Assembly (NCBI GenBank): GCA_937967425.1
Contig: CALBST010000024.1
Coordinates: 1 to 24,488 of the forward strand
Direction: 5' to 3'
DNA: 24,488 bases
Source of the DNA: an uncultured Caulobacteraceae bacterium
Lineage (GTDB): Bacteria; Pseudomonadota; Alphaproteobacteria; Caulobacterales; TH1-2
Shown here piece by piece: positions 1 to 8,916 of this stretch (the first letter of the stretch is position 1; each line of letters opens with the position of its first letter). Position numbers and translations under genes: made by a program. The notes under the pieces were generated by a model that worked only from the letters and a program-made list of their open reading frames with translations, was not told the DNA's origin and made no database searches.

Positions 1-2
1 TC

Positions 3-62
3 GTCCGCGATCTCGTGGCGTTTGATAAGCTCGCCAAGCAAACCGCCATAGCGGCAGAGTAG
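3..62 (+). CDS. C-terminal end of an unidentified protein (truncated by window edge)
   Basis: An open frame enters from the left edge and stops at a TAG at 60-62, giving about 19 residues that end in ...KLAKQTAIAAE. The composition (Ala, Lys, Asp, Leu in an amphipathic pattern) is compatible with a C-terminal helix, and the codons are GC-rich like those of the neighbours. It lies 66 bases upstream of the UDP-glucuronate decarboxylase and in the same direction, so it may belong to the same sugar-nucleotide or glycosyltransfer operon. Too little is visible to name it, and it could be a chance open frame. Confidence 0.45.
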   Translation, partial: VRDLVAFDKLAKQTAIAAE

Positions 63-128
63 GCGCCGGCGGCGGGGTTCGCCGTATGGTCAACAAATCC
101 TTAACCGGCGCAGCATCCTGTCGCTGCC

Positions 129-1177
<1,049 letters not shown>

Positions 1178-1181
<4 letters not shown>

Positions 1182-1666
1182 CGCCGGTCTCGACTTCGCG
1201 TGCGAGAAAGCACGGGGCGATGAGGGTCATTTGCGGCGAGCCAGCCATCTGCTTGCTCTCTGACGCCTACCAACTTCTCTCGCACGCTGTCTTCAAAGCG
1301 ACGTTCAATCTCATGCGGCCTCCAGCGCGTAAGTCCGCGAGCTGATGCAGCTATCATCACGCTAAACAAAAACCAGTCGCGCACAGCCTGACCGTCAATC
1401 AGGATGTCGAAGCCATGCTTAGCGGCGAAGATCACTGCGTCGTCGGAAGTATCCGGAAGTTCAGCTTGTTCGAACTCGCGGTTCGCGGCGAAAGCAGCGT
1501 CGCCAAAGATTGCAATCAACGCTTTGTCGCGGAGATCGTCCCACCGATCTTCGTCTTCAGAGGCTCCTTCCGGCGCAGGAAGGCCCGCATCATCGCCGAA
1601 AACCAAACGCAGATCGAACTGGCCGATATAGCCAGCGTCTTGCTGAAGCCTGTCGAGCTCCAGCAC
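1178..1666 (-). CDS. Hypothetical protein, atypical codon use; true start may be upstream at 1696
   Basis: I do not recognise this family. The called frame starts at a GTG and gives 162 residues. The frame stays open upstream to a TGA at 1739-1741 and encodes a plausible hydrophobic strand ([11 protein letters not shown]) just before the GTG. The GTG itself has no Shine-Dalgarno. A GAGGAG at 1703-1708 sits six bases before an in-frame CTG at 1694-1696, which would make the protein 172 residues. The middle is acidic ([11 protein letters not shown]) and the C-terminus is basic (SRTRSRDRR). No signal peptide or membrane segment is seen. It uses codons rare in the neighbours (AGG, ATA, AGA, GTA) and has a lower third-position GC, which suggests later acquisition. 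It has its own strong promoter-like sequence (1743-1773) and overlaps the end of the decarboxylase gene by four bases. Confidence 0.68.
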
Positions 1667-1695
1667 AGACTTGTAGTTGCAAAGAAAAATAGTCA

Positions 1696-1708
1696 GAGGA
1701 AACTCCTC
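1696..1708 (-). promoter_or_regulatory. Shine-Dalgarno inside a small hairpin before the 1178-1666 gene
   Basis: Read on the minus strand this is GAGGA-gtt-TCCTC, a perfect five-base-pair inverted repeat with a three-base loop that contains the GAGGAG ribosome binding site. The next in-frame codon at proper spacing is CTG. Pairing would partly hide the ribosome site and the first base of that codon. The repeat is short and may be chance. Confidence 0.35.
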
Positions 1709-1742
1709 GGTGCGACACCGACTTCTACCCCCTGATCGTCAC

Positions 1743-1773
1743 ATTATACCGCGATTCGTTTCGCCAGTGGCAA
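1743..1773 (-). promoter_or_regulatory. Sigma-70-like promoter for the small hypothetical gene
   Basis: On the minus strand a perfect TATAAT (1743-1748) is preceded by TTGCCA (1768-1773) with a 19-base spacer, slightly longer than the optimum of 17. A consensus -10 is rare in DNA this GC-rich. Transcription would start near 1735, leaving a leader of about 40 bases before the GAGGAG ribosome site region. It lies just downstream of the ribD-like stop, so the small gene probably has its own transcript. Confidence 0.5.
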
Positions 1774-1780
1774 GCGACGC

Positions 1781-2224
1781 CTACACTCGATCTCCCGTCG
1801 CCCATTTCTCAAAGAAATCCGCGTTCTGCGAGCGCGCTGCATCCTCCATAAGGCCGAGTTCAACCGCAATCCCAGCAGCGCGCAGGCGCTCAACGCCAAC
1901 GCCCGCCGCAAATGGATGCGGATCGTCAGCCGCGATTACGACACGCGCAACGCCCGCTTCAATCAAGCGATCCGCGCACGAGGGCGTGTCATTGCTCCGC
2001 TTCGCGCACGGCTCCAGCGTCACATAGGCGGTCGCGCCGCGCGCATCGGCCAGCGCCAGCGCCTGCTCCTCCGCATGCGGGCGCCCACCATCTGCAGTGC
2101 GCGCTTCCGCAATCACCGCGCCATCGCGCACGATCACGCAGCCGACAGTAGGATTGTCGCCGGTCAATCCGACACCCGCCGCCGCGAGCGATAATGCCCG
2201 CCGCATGAAATCAGCGTCGGTCAT
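1781..2224 (-). CDS. ribD: RibD-type diaminohydroxyphosphoribosylaminopyrimidine deaminase, deaminase domain only
   Basis: This is a zinc-dependent cytidine-deaminase-fold enzyme for the second step of riboflavin synthesis, deamination of the GTP-derived pyrimidine. The 147-residue protein opens with MTDADFMRRALSLA and then GDNPTVGCVIV. It carries HAE at residues 50-52 (zinc-binding His50 and catalytic Glu52) and PCAKRSNDTPSC with zinc ligands Cys73 and Cys83. These are the diagnostic RibD deaminase motifs. In bifunctional RibD a reductase domain of about 200 residues follows, but here the frame stops right at the interdomain linker (QNADFFEKWATGDRV). The following 100 bases show no reductase-like coding in any frame. 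The ATG at 2224 was chosen over a longer open frame because that extension would read through the palindrome at 2227-2291. The reductase may be encoded elsewhere, or this may be a remnant or a related stand-alone deaminase. Confidence 0.82.
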   Translation of the reverse strand: MTDADFMRRALSLAAAGVGLTGDNPTVGCVIVRDGAVIAEARTADGGRPHAEEQALALADARGATAYVTLEPCAKRSNDTPSCADRLIEAGVARVVIAADDPHPFAAGVGVERLRAAGIAVELGLMEDAARSQNADFFEKWATGDRV

Positions 2225-2226
2225 AA

Positions 2227-2291
2227 TATGGACCGCCGGCGTCCCCGCCGGCCAGCGCCGGAGCATGCCGGCGAGACGCCGGCGGTCCATA
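2227..2291. repeat. Intergenic palindrome (REP-like) between gpmA and the ribD-like gene
   Basis: Perfect 17-bp inverted arms, TATGGACCGCCGGCGTC at 2227-2243 and its complement at 2275-2291, enclose a second 7-bp pair (CGCCGGC at 2246-2252 and GCCGGCG at 2267-2273). The whole 65-bp element fits between the gpmA stop (2304) and the deaminase start (2224). It could fold as a long hairpin in the mRNA, acting as a processing or attenuation point, or be one copy of a dispersed REP family. Only one copy is present in this window, so the dispersed status is an inference. Confidence 0.8.
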
Positions 2292-2303
2292 GAAACCTGC
2301 ACA

Positions 2304-3020
2304 TCACGCAGGCAAAGCCGGCAGCTTCTCAGCTCGCGCTTCATCCAGATAACGCACCGAGATCGGCTTCAGGTTCGCATCCAGCTCAATCAGCAACGGA
2401 TTGCCCGTCGGAATCTCGACATGCACGATGTCGCCATCCGGCACCGCGAACAGATGTTTCACGATCGCGCGCAGCGAATTGCCATGCGCGGCGATGATCA
2501 GATTCTTGCCGGCCTTCAGATCCGGCGCGATGGCCTCGCGCCAGTACGGCAGCACGCGCTCCAGCGTCAGCTTCAACGATTCCGTCGCTGGCACCTCAAC
2601 GCCCGCATAACGGCGATCCTTCGACAGATCGAACTCCCCGCCCGCCTCCAGCGGCGGCGGCGGCACATCGTATGAGCGGCGCCAGACCTTCACCCGCTCC
2701 TCGCCATGCTTGGCGGCCGTCTCGGCCTTATCGAGCCCCGTCAGCGCCCCATAATGGCGCTCGTTCAGGCGCCAATCGCGCGCCACCGGCAGCCAGGCGA
2801 GGCCAGCCGCCTCCGTCGCAAGCGACCCCGTCCGGATCGCCCGGGTCTGCACCGATGTGAACAACTTATCGAACGGCACGCCGCTGGCGGCCAAAAGCTC
2901 CCCGGAGCGCCGCGCCTGGGCCTCCCCGGCCGGCGTCAGGTCGACATCGACCCAGCCGGTGAAGCGATTTTCGAGATTCCACTGGCTCTGGCCGTGGCGG
3001 AGGAGTGCGAGAAAAGGCAT
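2304..3020 (-). CDS. gpmA: 2,3-bisphosphoglycerate-dependent phosphoglycerate mutase
   Basis: This glycolytic and gluconeogenic enzyme interconverts 3- and 2-phosphoglycerate in the cytoplasm through a phosphohistidine. The 238-residue protein begins [15 protein letters not shown], placing the phosphorylated histidine at His9 within the RHG motif. The family signature continues with [23 protein letters not shown] and [11 protein letters not shown], in which Glu87 is the acid/base. GHGNS-type AAHGNSLRA contains the second histidine, His179. The length matches dPGM (about 230-250), not the larger cofactor-independent enzyme. The ATG at 3018-3020 is chosen because the first strand starts immediately after it; a longer upstream frame has low-complexity basic sequence. 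The gene is divergent from the hypothetical at 3107 with an 87-base gap. Confidence 0.95.
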   Translation of the reverse strand: MPFLALLRHGQSQWNLENRFTGWVDVDLTPAGEAQARRSGELLAASGVPFDKLFTSVQTRAIRTGSLATEAAGLAWLPVARDWRLNERHYGALTGLDKAETAAKHGEERVKVWRRSYDVPPPPLEAGGEFDLSKDRRYAGVEVPATESLKLTLERVLPYWREAIAPDLKAGKNLIIAAHGNSLRAIVKHLFAVPDGDIVHVEIPTGNPLLIELDANLKPISVRYLDEARAEKLPALPA

Positions 3021-3106
3021 GGCCCGCTTGCTCCCAGCCCCGCCCCGGCACGTCAAGAGCCGAAGCCGCTTGGACCCCATCTCTGGCTCAGGCTAAACCC
3101 CCATCA

Positions 3107-3691
3107 ATGCGTCACTGGCTGTTCCACCCGCTCATCTTCTACCCGCTGGCGATCCTGCTGGCAGCCGCGGCAATTGTCGTCAGCCTCCGGCCCCAATCCT
3201 GGCCGCGTGATCCGGCGCCTGTCGCCGCGGAGCGCGACGGCGATTGGCTGGTCTATGAACGCGAAGCCTTCAACTCGCCCGACCAAGGCCTCGAAGAAGT
3301 GACGGTCGTCCGCGACTATTGGGGCCGCCCGCTTCGCCTACGCGTCGCCCAAACGCTGGCGCAACCGGCGCCGCTGCCGGAGGACGAAGGCGCGCGCATT
3401 CTGCTCGCTCCGGAAGACGCTGCGCTCCTCAATGGCAAGCCAGTTGTAGTTGAGATCAGCTACAACCCGCTCCCGGTGAATTCAGCCAATCAGCTGGCTC
3501 TCAGCCTTCGCGGATCGGCCGACCGCGCGCCGTGGATTACACAGGAGGCGCCGCCGGAAACCGCCACCCTGCGCTTCAATCTGCCGCCGCAAGCTGAGGT
3601 TAACGCCATCGCGATCCGGCCGATCTCCGCCTTGCAAGATATGGCTTACGGCTTGGAGATCACGCGTATTCGCATCAGGCCGCGCACCTGA
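3107..3691 (+). CDS. Membrane-anchored hypothetical protein
   Basis: This is a 194-residue protein of no family I recognise. Residues 1-28 (MRHWLFHPLIFYPL followed by AILLAAAAIVVSL) form a single hydrophobic segment with a short N-terminus, so it is probably a signal anchor with the remainder in the periplasm. The soluble part is rich in beta-prone stretches such as PVVVEISYNPLPV, ATLRFNLPPQ and YGLEITRIRIRPRT. This resembles a carbohydrate-binding-like jelly roll, which is an inference only. The ATG at 3107 is preferred over an upstream in-frame start at 3005, because the upstream part overlaps the gpmA start and lacks structure. It lies just before the phosphohexomutase gene in the same direction (71-base gap) and may be cotranscribed with it. 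Confidence 0.78.
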   Translation: MRHWLFHPLIFYPLAILLAAAAIVVSLRPQSWPRDPAPVAAERDGDWLVYEREAFNSPDQGLEEVTVVRDYWGRPLRLRVAQTLAQPAPLPEDEGARILLAPEDAALLNGKPVVVEISYNPLPVNSANQLALSLRGSADRAPWITQEAPPETATLRFNLPPQAEVNAIAIRPISALQDMAYGLEITRIRIRPRT

Positions 3692-3762
3692 ATTGACGCA
3701 GCGGATTGAAATTCGCCGCCATATCGACGAAACCGCCCCCATTCCTCCCAACCCCCGGAACC

Positions 3763-5292
3763 ATGCCCATGCTGCCTGCGCCGCGCGCGAGCCTCGCCGC
3801 AAATTCCGCTGAGTTCGAAAGCTTGCCCCTGGTCAAGCCGACGGGCTTCCGCGAGTACGATGCACGCTGGTGGTTCGGGATTCAGGGCAATGAGAAGCCG
3901 CCGGAACTGAACCTGCTCGGCGTGCAGGCGCTGGGCCTTGGTCTCGGCACGTTGATTCACGAATTCGGCGTCGCGCCGCGCATCGTTGTCGGCCACGACT
4001 TCCGCTTCTATTCGCAATCGATCAAGCAAGCGCTGACGCTGGGCCTCATGCAAGCTGGCGTCGAGGTCAACGATATCGGCCTCGCGCTCTCGCCGACCGC
4101 CTACTTCGCTCAATTCGCGCTCGACATTCCGTGCGTGGCGATGGTGACGGCGAGCCATAATGAGAATGGCTGGACCGGCGTGAAGATGGGCGCCGATCGC
4201 CCGCTAACCTTCGGCCCGGACGAGATGGGCAAGCTCCGCGACATCGTGCTTGGCGGTAACTTCAAAGCGCGCGAGGGCGGCAAGTACGTTCGCGTCGAAG
4301 GCATGCGCGAGCGTTACATCGCCGACATCGTCTCCCGCGTGAAGCTCAGCCGCCCGATCAAGGTCATCGCCGCCTGCGGCAACGGCACCGCCGGCGCCTT
4401 CGCGCCGGAAGCGCTCCGCCGCATGGGCGCCGAAGTGATCGACTTGCACACCGCGCTCGACTGGACCTTCCCCCACTACAACGCCAATCCCGAAGACAGC
4501 GAAATGCTGCACGACATGGCGGCGGCGGTGAAAAAACACGGCGCAGATCTGGCGCTCGGCTTCGACGGCGACGGCGATCGCTGCGGCGTCGTTGACGACC
4601 GGGGCGATGAAATCTTCGCCGACAAAGTCGGCCTCATGCTCGCCCGCGATCTCAGCGCCGAGCACAAGAACGCAACCTTCGTCGCCGACGTGAAATCCAC
4701 CGGCCTCTACGCCATCGATCCCGTGCTGAAAGCCAATGGCGCCAAGGTCGATTACTGGAAGACGGGCCACTCCTACATCAAGCGCCGCACCACCGAACTC
4801 GGCGCTCTCGCCGGCTTCGAAAAGTCAGGTCACTTCTTCTTCCGGCAACCGATCGGCAACGGCTATGACGACGGCATCGTCGCCGCCGCCGCAGTGCTGG
4901 CCATGCTCGATCGCAATCCCGGCAAGACACTCAGCGAGCTGAAGAACGCGCTCCCGAAGAGCTACACCTCGCTCACCATGAGCCCCCACTGCGATGACGA
5001 GAAGAAGTACGGCGTCGTCGATCGCGTCGTCGCCGACTATCAGAAACTCGCAGCCGAAGGCGGCAAAATCCTCGGCCGCGCTATTCGCGACGTGAACACC
5101 GTCAACGGCGCCCGCGTGACACTGGAGGATGGCGCCTGGGTGCTCGTCCGCGCGTCTTCGAACAAGCCCGAACTCGTCGTCGTGGTTGAAAGCATGACCA
5201 GCGATGACGACATGAGGGCGCTCTTTCGCGACGAAATAAAACCACGCCTCGCCAACTTCTCTGAAGTCGGCGCTTACAATCAGGAAATCTAA
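3763..5292 (+). CDS. Phosphomannomutase/phosphoglucomutase (alpha-D-phosphohexomutase family)
   Basis: The enzyme interconverts hexose 6- and 1-phosphates through a phosphoserine, supplying Glc-1-P or Man-1-P for nucleotide sugars. The protein is 509 residues from the ATG at 3763. GFREYDAR at 28-35 is the PMM/PGM-type N-terminal motif. TASHNENGWTG holds the phosphorylated Ser131. The metal loop DGDGDR has Asp268, Asp270 and Asp272, and the sugar-specificity loop EKSGH spans 353-357. An acidic and Asn-rich C-terminal phosphate loop (RASSNKPELVVVVES) completes domain 4. EKSGH is the form seen in dual PMM/PGM enzymes; GlmM and strict PGM differ. An alternative TTG start at 3706 adds a low-complexity leader and is unlikely. 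The next gene begins two bases after the stop, so the two are an operon. Confidence 0.93.
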   Translation: MPMLPAPRASLAANSAEFESLPLVKPTGFREYDARWWFGIQGNEKPPELNLLGVQALGLGLGTLIHEFGVAPRIVVGHDFRFYSQSIKQALTLGLMQAGVEVNDIGLALSPTAYFAQFALDIPCVAMVTASHNENGWTGVKMGADRPLTFGPDEMGKLRDIVLGGNFKAREGGKYVRVEGMRERYIADIVSRVKLSRPIKVIAACGNGTAGAFAPEALRRMGAEVIDLHTALDWTFPHYNANPEDSEMLHDMAAAVKKHGADLALGFDGDGDRCGVVDDRGDEIFADKVGLMLARDLSAEHKNATFVADVKSTGLYAIDPVLKANGAKVDYWKTGHSYIKRRTTELGALAGFEKSGHFFFRQPIGNGYDDGIVAAAAVLAMLDRNPGKTLSELKNALPKSYTSLTMSPHCDDEKKYGVVDRVVADYQKLAAEGGKILGRAIRDVNTVNGARVTLEDGAWVLVRASSNKPELVVVVESMTSDDDMRALFRDEIKPRLANFSEVGAYNQEI

Positions 5293-5294
5293 GC

Positions 5295-6599
5295 ATGCGC
5301 GTAACTATGATCGGCACTGGCTATGTCGGCCTCGTCTCGGGCGCCTGCTTCGCCGATTTCGGCCACACGGTGACTTGTGTCGACAAGGACGCCGGCAAGA
5401 TCGCGCGCCTTCAGAAGGGCGAAATCCCAATCTTCGAGCCCGGCCTCGATGAACTGGTAAAAGACAACGTCGAGCAGGGCCGCCTCTTCTTCACGACCGA
5501 CCCGGCCACGGCCATTCGCGATGCCGACGCGGTGTTCATCGCTGTCGGCACGCCGTCACGCCGCGGCGACGGCCACGCTGACCTCTCCTATGTCTATGCC
5601 GCGGCGGAAGAGATCGCGGGCCTGATGAACGGCTATACGGTCGTCGTCACCAAATCGACGGTTCCTGTCGGCACAGGCGATGAAGTCGAGGCCATCATCA
5701 AGAAGGCAAACCCAGGCGCCGATTTCGCCGTCGTCTCCAATCCTGAATTCCTGCGCGAAGGTGCGGCCATCGGCGACTTCAAGCGCCCGGACCGCGTCGT
5801 CGTCGGCACCAATGATGAGCGTGCGCGCGAAGTGATGCGCCAGCTCTATCGTCCGCTCTCGCTCAACGAAACGCCGATGGTGTTCACCGAGCGCCGCACG
5901 TCGGAGCTGATCAAGTACGCCGGCAACGGCTTCCTCGCGATGAAGATCACCTTCATCAACGAGATCGCCGATCTCTGCGAAGCCGTCGGCGCCAACGTGC
6001 AAGAAGTCGCCAAAGGCATCGGCCTCGACAACCGCATCGGGCGCAAATTCCTCAACGCCGGCCCCGGCTATGGCGGCTCGTGCTTCCCGAAGGACACGCT
6101 CGCGCTGATGAAAACCGCGCGCGACAACAACGCGCCGATCGAACTCATCGAAGCCACCGTGCGCGTGAACTCAGCGCGCAAGCAGAAGATGGCGCAGAAG
6201 ATCATCGATGCCGTCGGCGGCAGCGTGAACGGCAAAACCATCGCCGTGCTGGGCCTAACCTTCAAGCCCAACACCGACGACATGCGCGACGCACCTGCGC
6301 TCGACATCGTGCCGACGTTGCAAGCGGAAGGCGCCAAAGTCCGCGCCTTCGATCCCGAAGGCATGAACGAAGCCAAGCACATGCTGAAGGACGTCCAGTT
6401 CGCGACCGGGCCGTACGATTGCGTGCAGAACGCCGACGCCGTCGTGATCATCACCGAATGGGATCAGTTCCGCGCGCTCGACCTCGACCGCATTAAGGAC
6501 GCGCTGAAAACTCCGACGCTCATTGATCTCCGCAATATCTACCGTCCAGACGAAATGCGCGCCAAGGGCTTCAAGTATGTGAGCGTCGGGCGGGCTTAA
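5295..6599 (+). CDS. ugd: UDP-glucose 6-dehydrogenase
   Basis: This cytoplasmic enzyme oxidises UDP-glucose twice with NAD+ to UDP-glucuronate. The 434-residue length is typical. MRVTMIGTGYVGLVSG gives the Rossmann GxGYVG at residues 7-12. VAVGTPS-like sequence (FIAVGTPSRRGDGHADLSYV), KSTVPVGT and NPEFLREGAAI follow. The central helix contains the family motif KYAGNGFLAMKITFINEIADLCE. GPGYGGSCFPKDT carries the catalytic Cys263. The C-terminal UDP-binding domain has VLGLTFKPNTDDMRDAPA. It follows the hexomutase by two bases. Its product is the substrate of the decarboxylase at 129, so both steps to UDP-xylose are encoded here, though in separate transcription units. The glucuronate could also feed glycan or lipid A uronic acid synthesis. 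Confidence 0.96.
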   Translation: MRVTMIGTGYVGLVSGACFADFGHTVTCVDKDAGKIARLQKGEIPIFEPGLDELVKDNVEQGRLFFTTDPATAIRDADAVFIAVGTPSRRGDGHADLSYVYAAAEEIAGLMNGYTVVVTKSTVPVGTGDEVEAIIKKANPGADFAVVSNPEFLREGAAIGDFKRPDRVVVGTNDERAREVMRQLYRPLSLNETPMVFTERRTSELIKYAGNGFLAMKITFINEIADLCEAVGANVQEVAKGIGLDNRIGRKFLNAGPGYGGSCFPKDTLALMKTARDNNAPIELIEATVRVNSARKQKMAQKIIDAVGGSVNGKTIAVLGLTFKPNTDDMRDAPALDIVPTLQAEGAKVRAFDPEGMNEAKHMLKDVQFATGPYDCVQNADAVVIITEWDQFRALDLDRIKDALKTPTLIDLRNIYRPDEMRAKGFKYVSVGRA

Positions 6600-6642
6600 T
6601 CTGTACCTTCGGCGTTTCGCCAGCTTCGTCCGAGGCTCGATG

Positions 6643-6674
6643 CTTGTAACGACAGACGCGCCGCCGGTTACAAG
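6643..6674. repeat. Perfect 8-bp inverted repeat in the ugd-pgi gap
   Basis: CTTGTAAC (6643-6650) and GTTACAAG (6667-6674) are exact complements separated by 16 bases. A further ACAA-gaa-TTGT (6670-6680) overlaps the right arm and gives an alternative small pairing. It sits in the 115-base gap between ugd and pgi, so it may be an operator or a transcript-end hairpin. There is no T-run, so it is not a classic intrinsic terminator. Confidence 0.45.
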
Positions 6675-6714
6675 AATTGTCGCCATGCCCGCATCCTGTT
6701 AGAGCCTCATCCTC

Positions 6715-8259
6715 ATGAGCGCCACCATGAATGAGGCCTGGAGCAAGGTCGAGACGGAGGCTGCGCGTCTGCGCGGCGCGGCCCTGCTCGATCTATTCGC
6801 CGCCGATCCGAAGCGTGCGGAGACGCTGACATTCGAAGCGCCGCATCTCCAGGCTGACTTCTCCAAACAACGCATCGATGGCGCCGCGCTGAGCGCACTT
6901 GGCGCGCTGGCCCAGGCAGCGGCGTTCGATAGCTGGCGCGGCAAACTCTTCAGCGGCGAGGTCGTGAACACGACTGAGGCCCGCGCTGCGAAGCACTGGG
7001 CGCTCCGCGCCCCCAATCCGCCGACCGAGGTCGAGAACGTCCGTATGGCGATGGCGCAATTCGCGCAGCGTATACGGCCGGAGATCGACGCGATTATCCA
7101 TATCGGCATTGGCGGCTCGGATCTTGGCCCGCGCCTGGTCATGGATGCGCTGAAGCCAATGCGCGTGGCCGGCATCGAGGTGCGCTTCGCCGCGAATGTC
7201 GATGGCGCCGATGTCGCCGACGCGATTGAAGGGCTCGATCCGAAGCGGACGCTGCTGATCGTAGTCTCGAAAACCTTCACCACGCAGGAAACCATCGCCA
7301 ACGCCGATTTCGTGCGCGCGTGGGGACCGGCCTATCTCGCCGCCGCGACCGCCGCGCCGGACAAAGCCATCGCCTGGGGCGTGCCGGCACAGAACGTGTT
7401 TGCGTTCTGGGATTGGGTCGGCGGGCGCTACTCATTGTGGTCGAGCGCAAGCCTCGTCTGCGCGGTGGCGCTGCGGGACAATGCCTTCGATCGCCTGCTC
7501 TCAGGCGCGGCGGAGATGGACGCACACTTCCGCGATGCGCCATTCGCCAACAATCTGCCCGCGCTCTCCGCCGCCGTTCAGATGTGGAATCGCGAAGCTC
7601 TGGGGCACGGCTCCTACGCACTCATCCCCTACGCGGAACGGCTGCGCCTGATGCCGGCTTGGGCGCAGCAGCTGGAAATGGAATCGAACGGCAAAGGCGT
7701 GACGCGCGACGGCGCCCCGTTGAAGCGTTCAGCTTGCGCTGTCACCTGGGGCGCGGCCGGCACCAACGCGCAGCACTCGTTCTTCCAATTGCTGCACCAA
7801 GGTGTCGATGAAATTCCCGTCGAGTTCATCGTCAATGCGGGCGTGCAGGAAGGCCCGCCCTCGCACCGCGCCAAGGTCTATGCCAATGCGCTGGCGCAAG
7901 CGCGCGCGCTGATGGTGGGCAAGAGTGCGGCGCAGGCGAAAGCCGAGATGATCGCCAAAGGCGTGAGCGAAACGGAGGCTTCGCGGCTGGCGCCGCATCG
8001 CGCCTTCACCGGCAATCGCGCCTCAACGCTGATGGCGATTGACGCTTTGACGCCGGAAGCGCTCGGTGCGCTGCTCGCCTTCTACGAACACCGCACGTTC
8101 GCGGAAGCCGTCCTCGCCGGCATCAATCCATTCGATCAATGGGGCGTCGAACTCGGCAAGGAAATGGCGAACGCGCTGTTGCCGGCGCTCGAAGGCGGCG
8201 CGGCCCCGGCTGATCTGGACCCCAGCACTGCAGCGTGGCTGCGACAGCTTCGAGGCTGA
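6715..8259 (+). CDS. pgi: Glucose-6-phosphate isomerase
   Basis: The enzyme interconverts glucose-6-phosphate and fructose-6-phosphate, linking the hexomutase/Ugd branch with the GlmS branch, both of which are in this window. The protein is 514 residues, slightly shorter than the 540-550 common in proteobacteria. Residues near 130 contain the phosphate-binding IGIGGSDLGPRLV. WDWVGGRYSLWSS (GGR at 236-238) is the first Pgi signature. GTNAQHSFFQLLHQG has active-site His361. INPFDQWGVELGK at 470-482 is the second signature and ends with the catalytic Lys482. The ATG at 6715 is followed by an in-frame ATG four codons later, and either could serve. A 115-base gap separates it from ugd, so it may have its own promoter. 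Confidence 0.95.
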   Translation: MSATMNEAWSKVETEAARLRGAALLDLFAADPKRAETLTFEAPHLQADFSKQRIDGAALSALGALAQAAAFDSWRGKLFSGEVVNTTEARAAKHWALRAPNPPTEVENVRMAMAQFAQRIRPEIDAIIHIGIGGSDLGPRLVMDALKPMRVAGIEVRFAANVDGADVADAIEGLDPKRTLLIVVSKTFTTQETIANADFVRAWGPAYLAAATAAPDKAIAWGVPAQNVFAFWDWVGGRYSLWSSASLVCAVALRDNAFDRLLSGAAEMDAHFRDAPFANNLPALSAAVQMWNREALGHGSYALIPYAERLRLMPAWAQQLEMESNGKGVTRDGAPLKRSACAVTWGAAGTNAQHSFFQLLHQGVDEIPVEFIVNAGVQEGPPSHRAKVYANALAQARALMVGKSAAQAKAEMIAKGVSETEASRLAPHRAFTGNRASTLMAIDALTPEALGALLAFYEHRTFAEAVLAGINPFDQWGVELGKEMANALLPALEGGAAPADLDPSTAAWLRQLRG

Positions 8260-8345
8260 GCCGCCCTATCGGCCTCCGGCGCAATGGGTTAAACTGTTCC
8301 CCGGGACGCGCCCGGCTGCTGAGCCCAGCCGGTGGGGAAACTACA

Positions 8346-8915
8346 ATGCGCAAAGCCTTGATCGCATGCATGGTGGGTCTCGCCGCGCTGAATGGCGCGG
8401 CGCTGATGAGCGACGCTCTCGCGCAACAGGGCGGCCAGCAGGGCAAACAAAAGAGCCGCCCCCCGCCGCCGCCGCCGCCGCGCTGCCCCGACCTCGGCGT
8501 CGGCACTGCGGCCTATCTCACTGAAGTGCCGGGCGAAGCGCCGCTGGGCGAGAACGAAATCGCCGTGAGCTGGCAAGTGCGCAACGACGGCAACACGCCC
8601 TTTTTGGCGGCGCGCATCGAAGACACGTCGGTCGCCCTTGAATACTCAACTCCGGCAGGCCCGACGCGTATAGCCATCGCGCCGGCGATCACCACGTTGG
8701 ACGCAGATGGCCGCGTGTTCCTGGCCTATGCGCATGGCGTGCGCGGCGTGGTGCGTGGTGTCGTGCCTGAGGAAGCAGCCGGACGGCGCCTGCGCCTGCG
8801 CTTGGTCTATGCCAGCGAAGGCACCCGCGCCGGCATTCCCGATTGCAACGAAGCCAATAACACCGCGCCACTCCCTCCGCGGCCTGTGGCGACGCCCGTT
8901 TCGACCGGGCAGTAA
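8346..8915 (+). CDS. Secreted CARDB-like protein with a polyproline run
   Basis: The 189-residue protein has a clear Sec signal peptide: MRK, a hydrophobic core, and cleavage likely after DALA at residue 26. A Gln/Lys-rich linker and a run of seven or more prolines (residues 39-45) follow, then CPDLGVGTAAYL. The remainder reads as an Ig-like beta sandwich with VSWQVRNDGNTPF and a terminal IPDCNEANNTAPL. That arrangement is close to the N-x-G-x-x-x and DxNExNN hallmarks of CARDB (cell adhesion related domain in bacteria) repeats. The two cysteines at either end of the domain could form a disulphide. Function is unknown, with a periplasmic or surface location expected. The ATG at 8346 is preceded by GGTGGGGAAA, a good ribosome site. 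It follows pgi by 86 bases and ends one base from the opposing protease gene. Confidence 0.72.
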   Translation: MRKALIACMVGLAALNGAALMSDALAQQGGQQGKQKSRPPPPPPPRCPDLGVGTAAYLTEVPGEAPLGENEIAVSWQVRNDGNTPFLAARIEDTSVALEYSTPAGPTRIAIAPAITTLDADGRVFLAYAHGVRGVVRGVVPEEAAGRRLRLRLVYASEGTRAGIPDCNEANNTAPLPPRPVATPVSTGQ

Positions 8916-8916
8916 G

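Noticed and set aside
2225..2344. N-terminal extension of the deaminase to 2344
   Set aside because: The extra residues are translated palindrome and overlap the end of gpmA. The family start MTDADFMRRAL lies at 2224.
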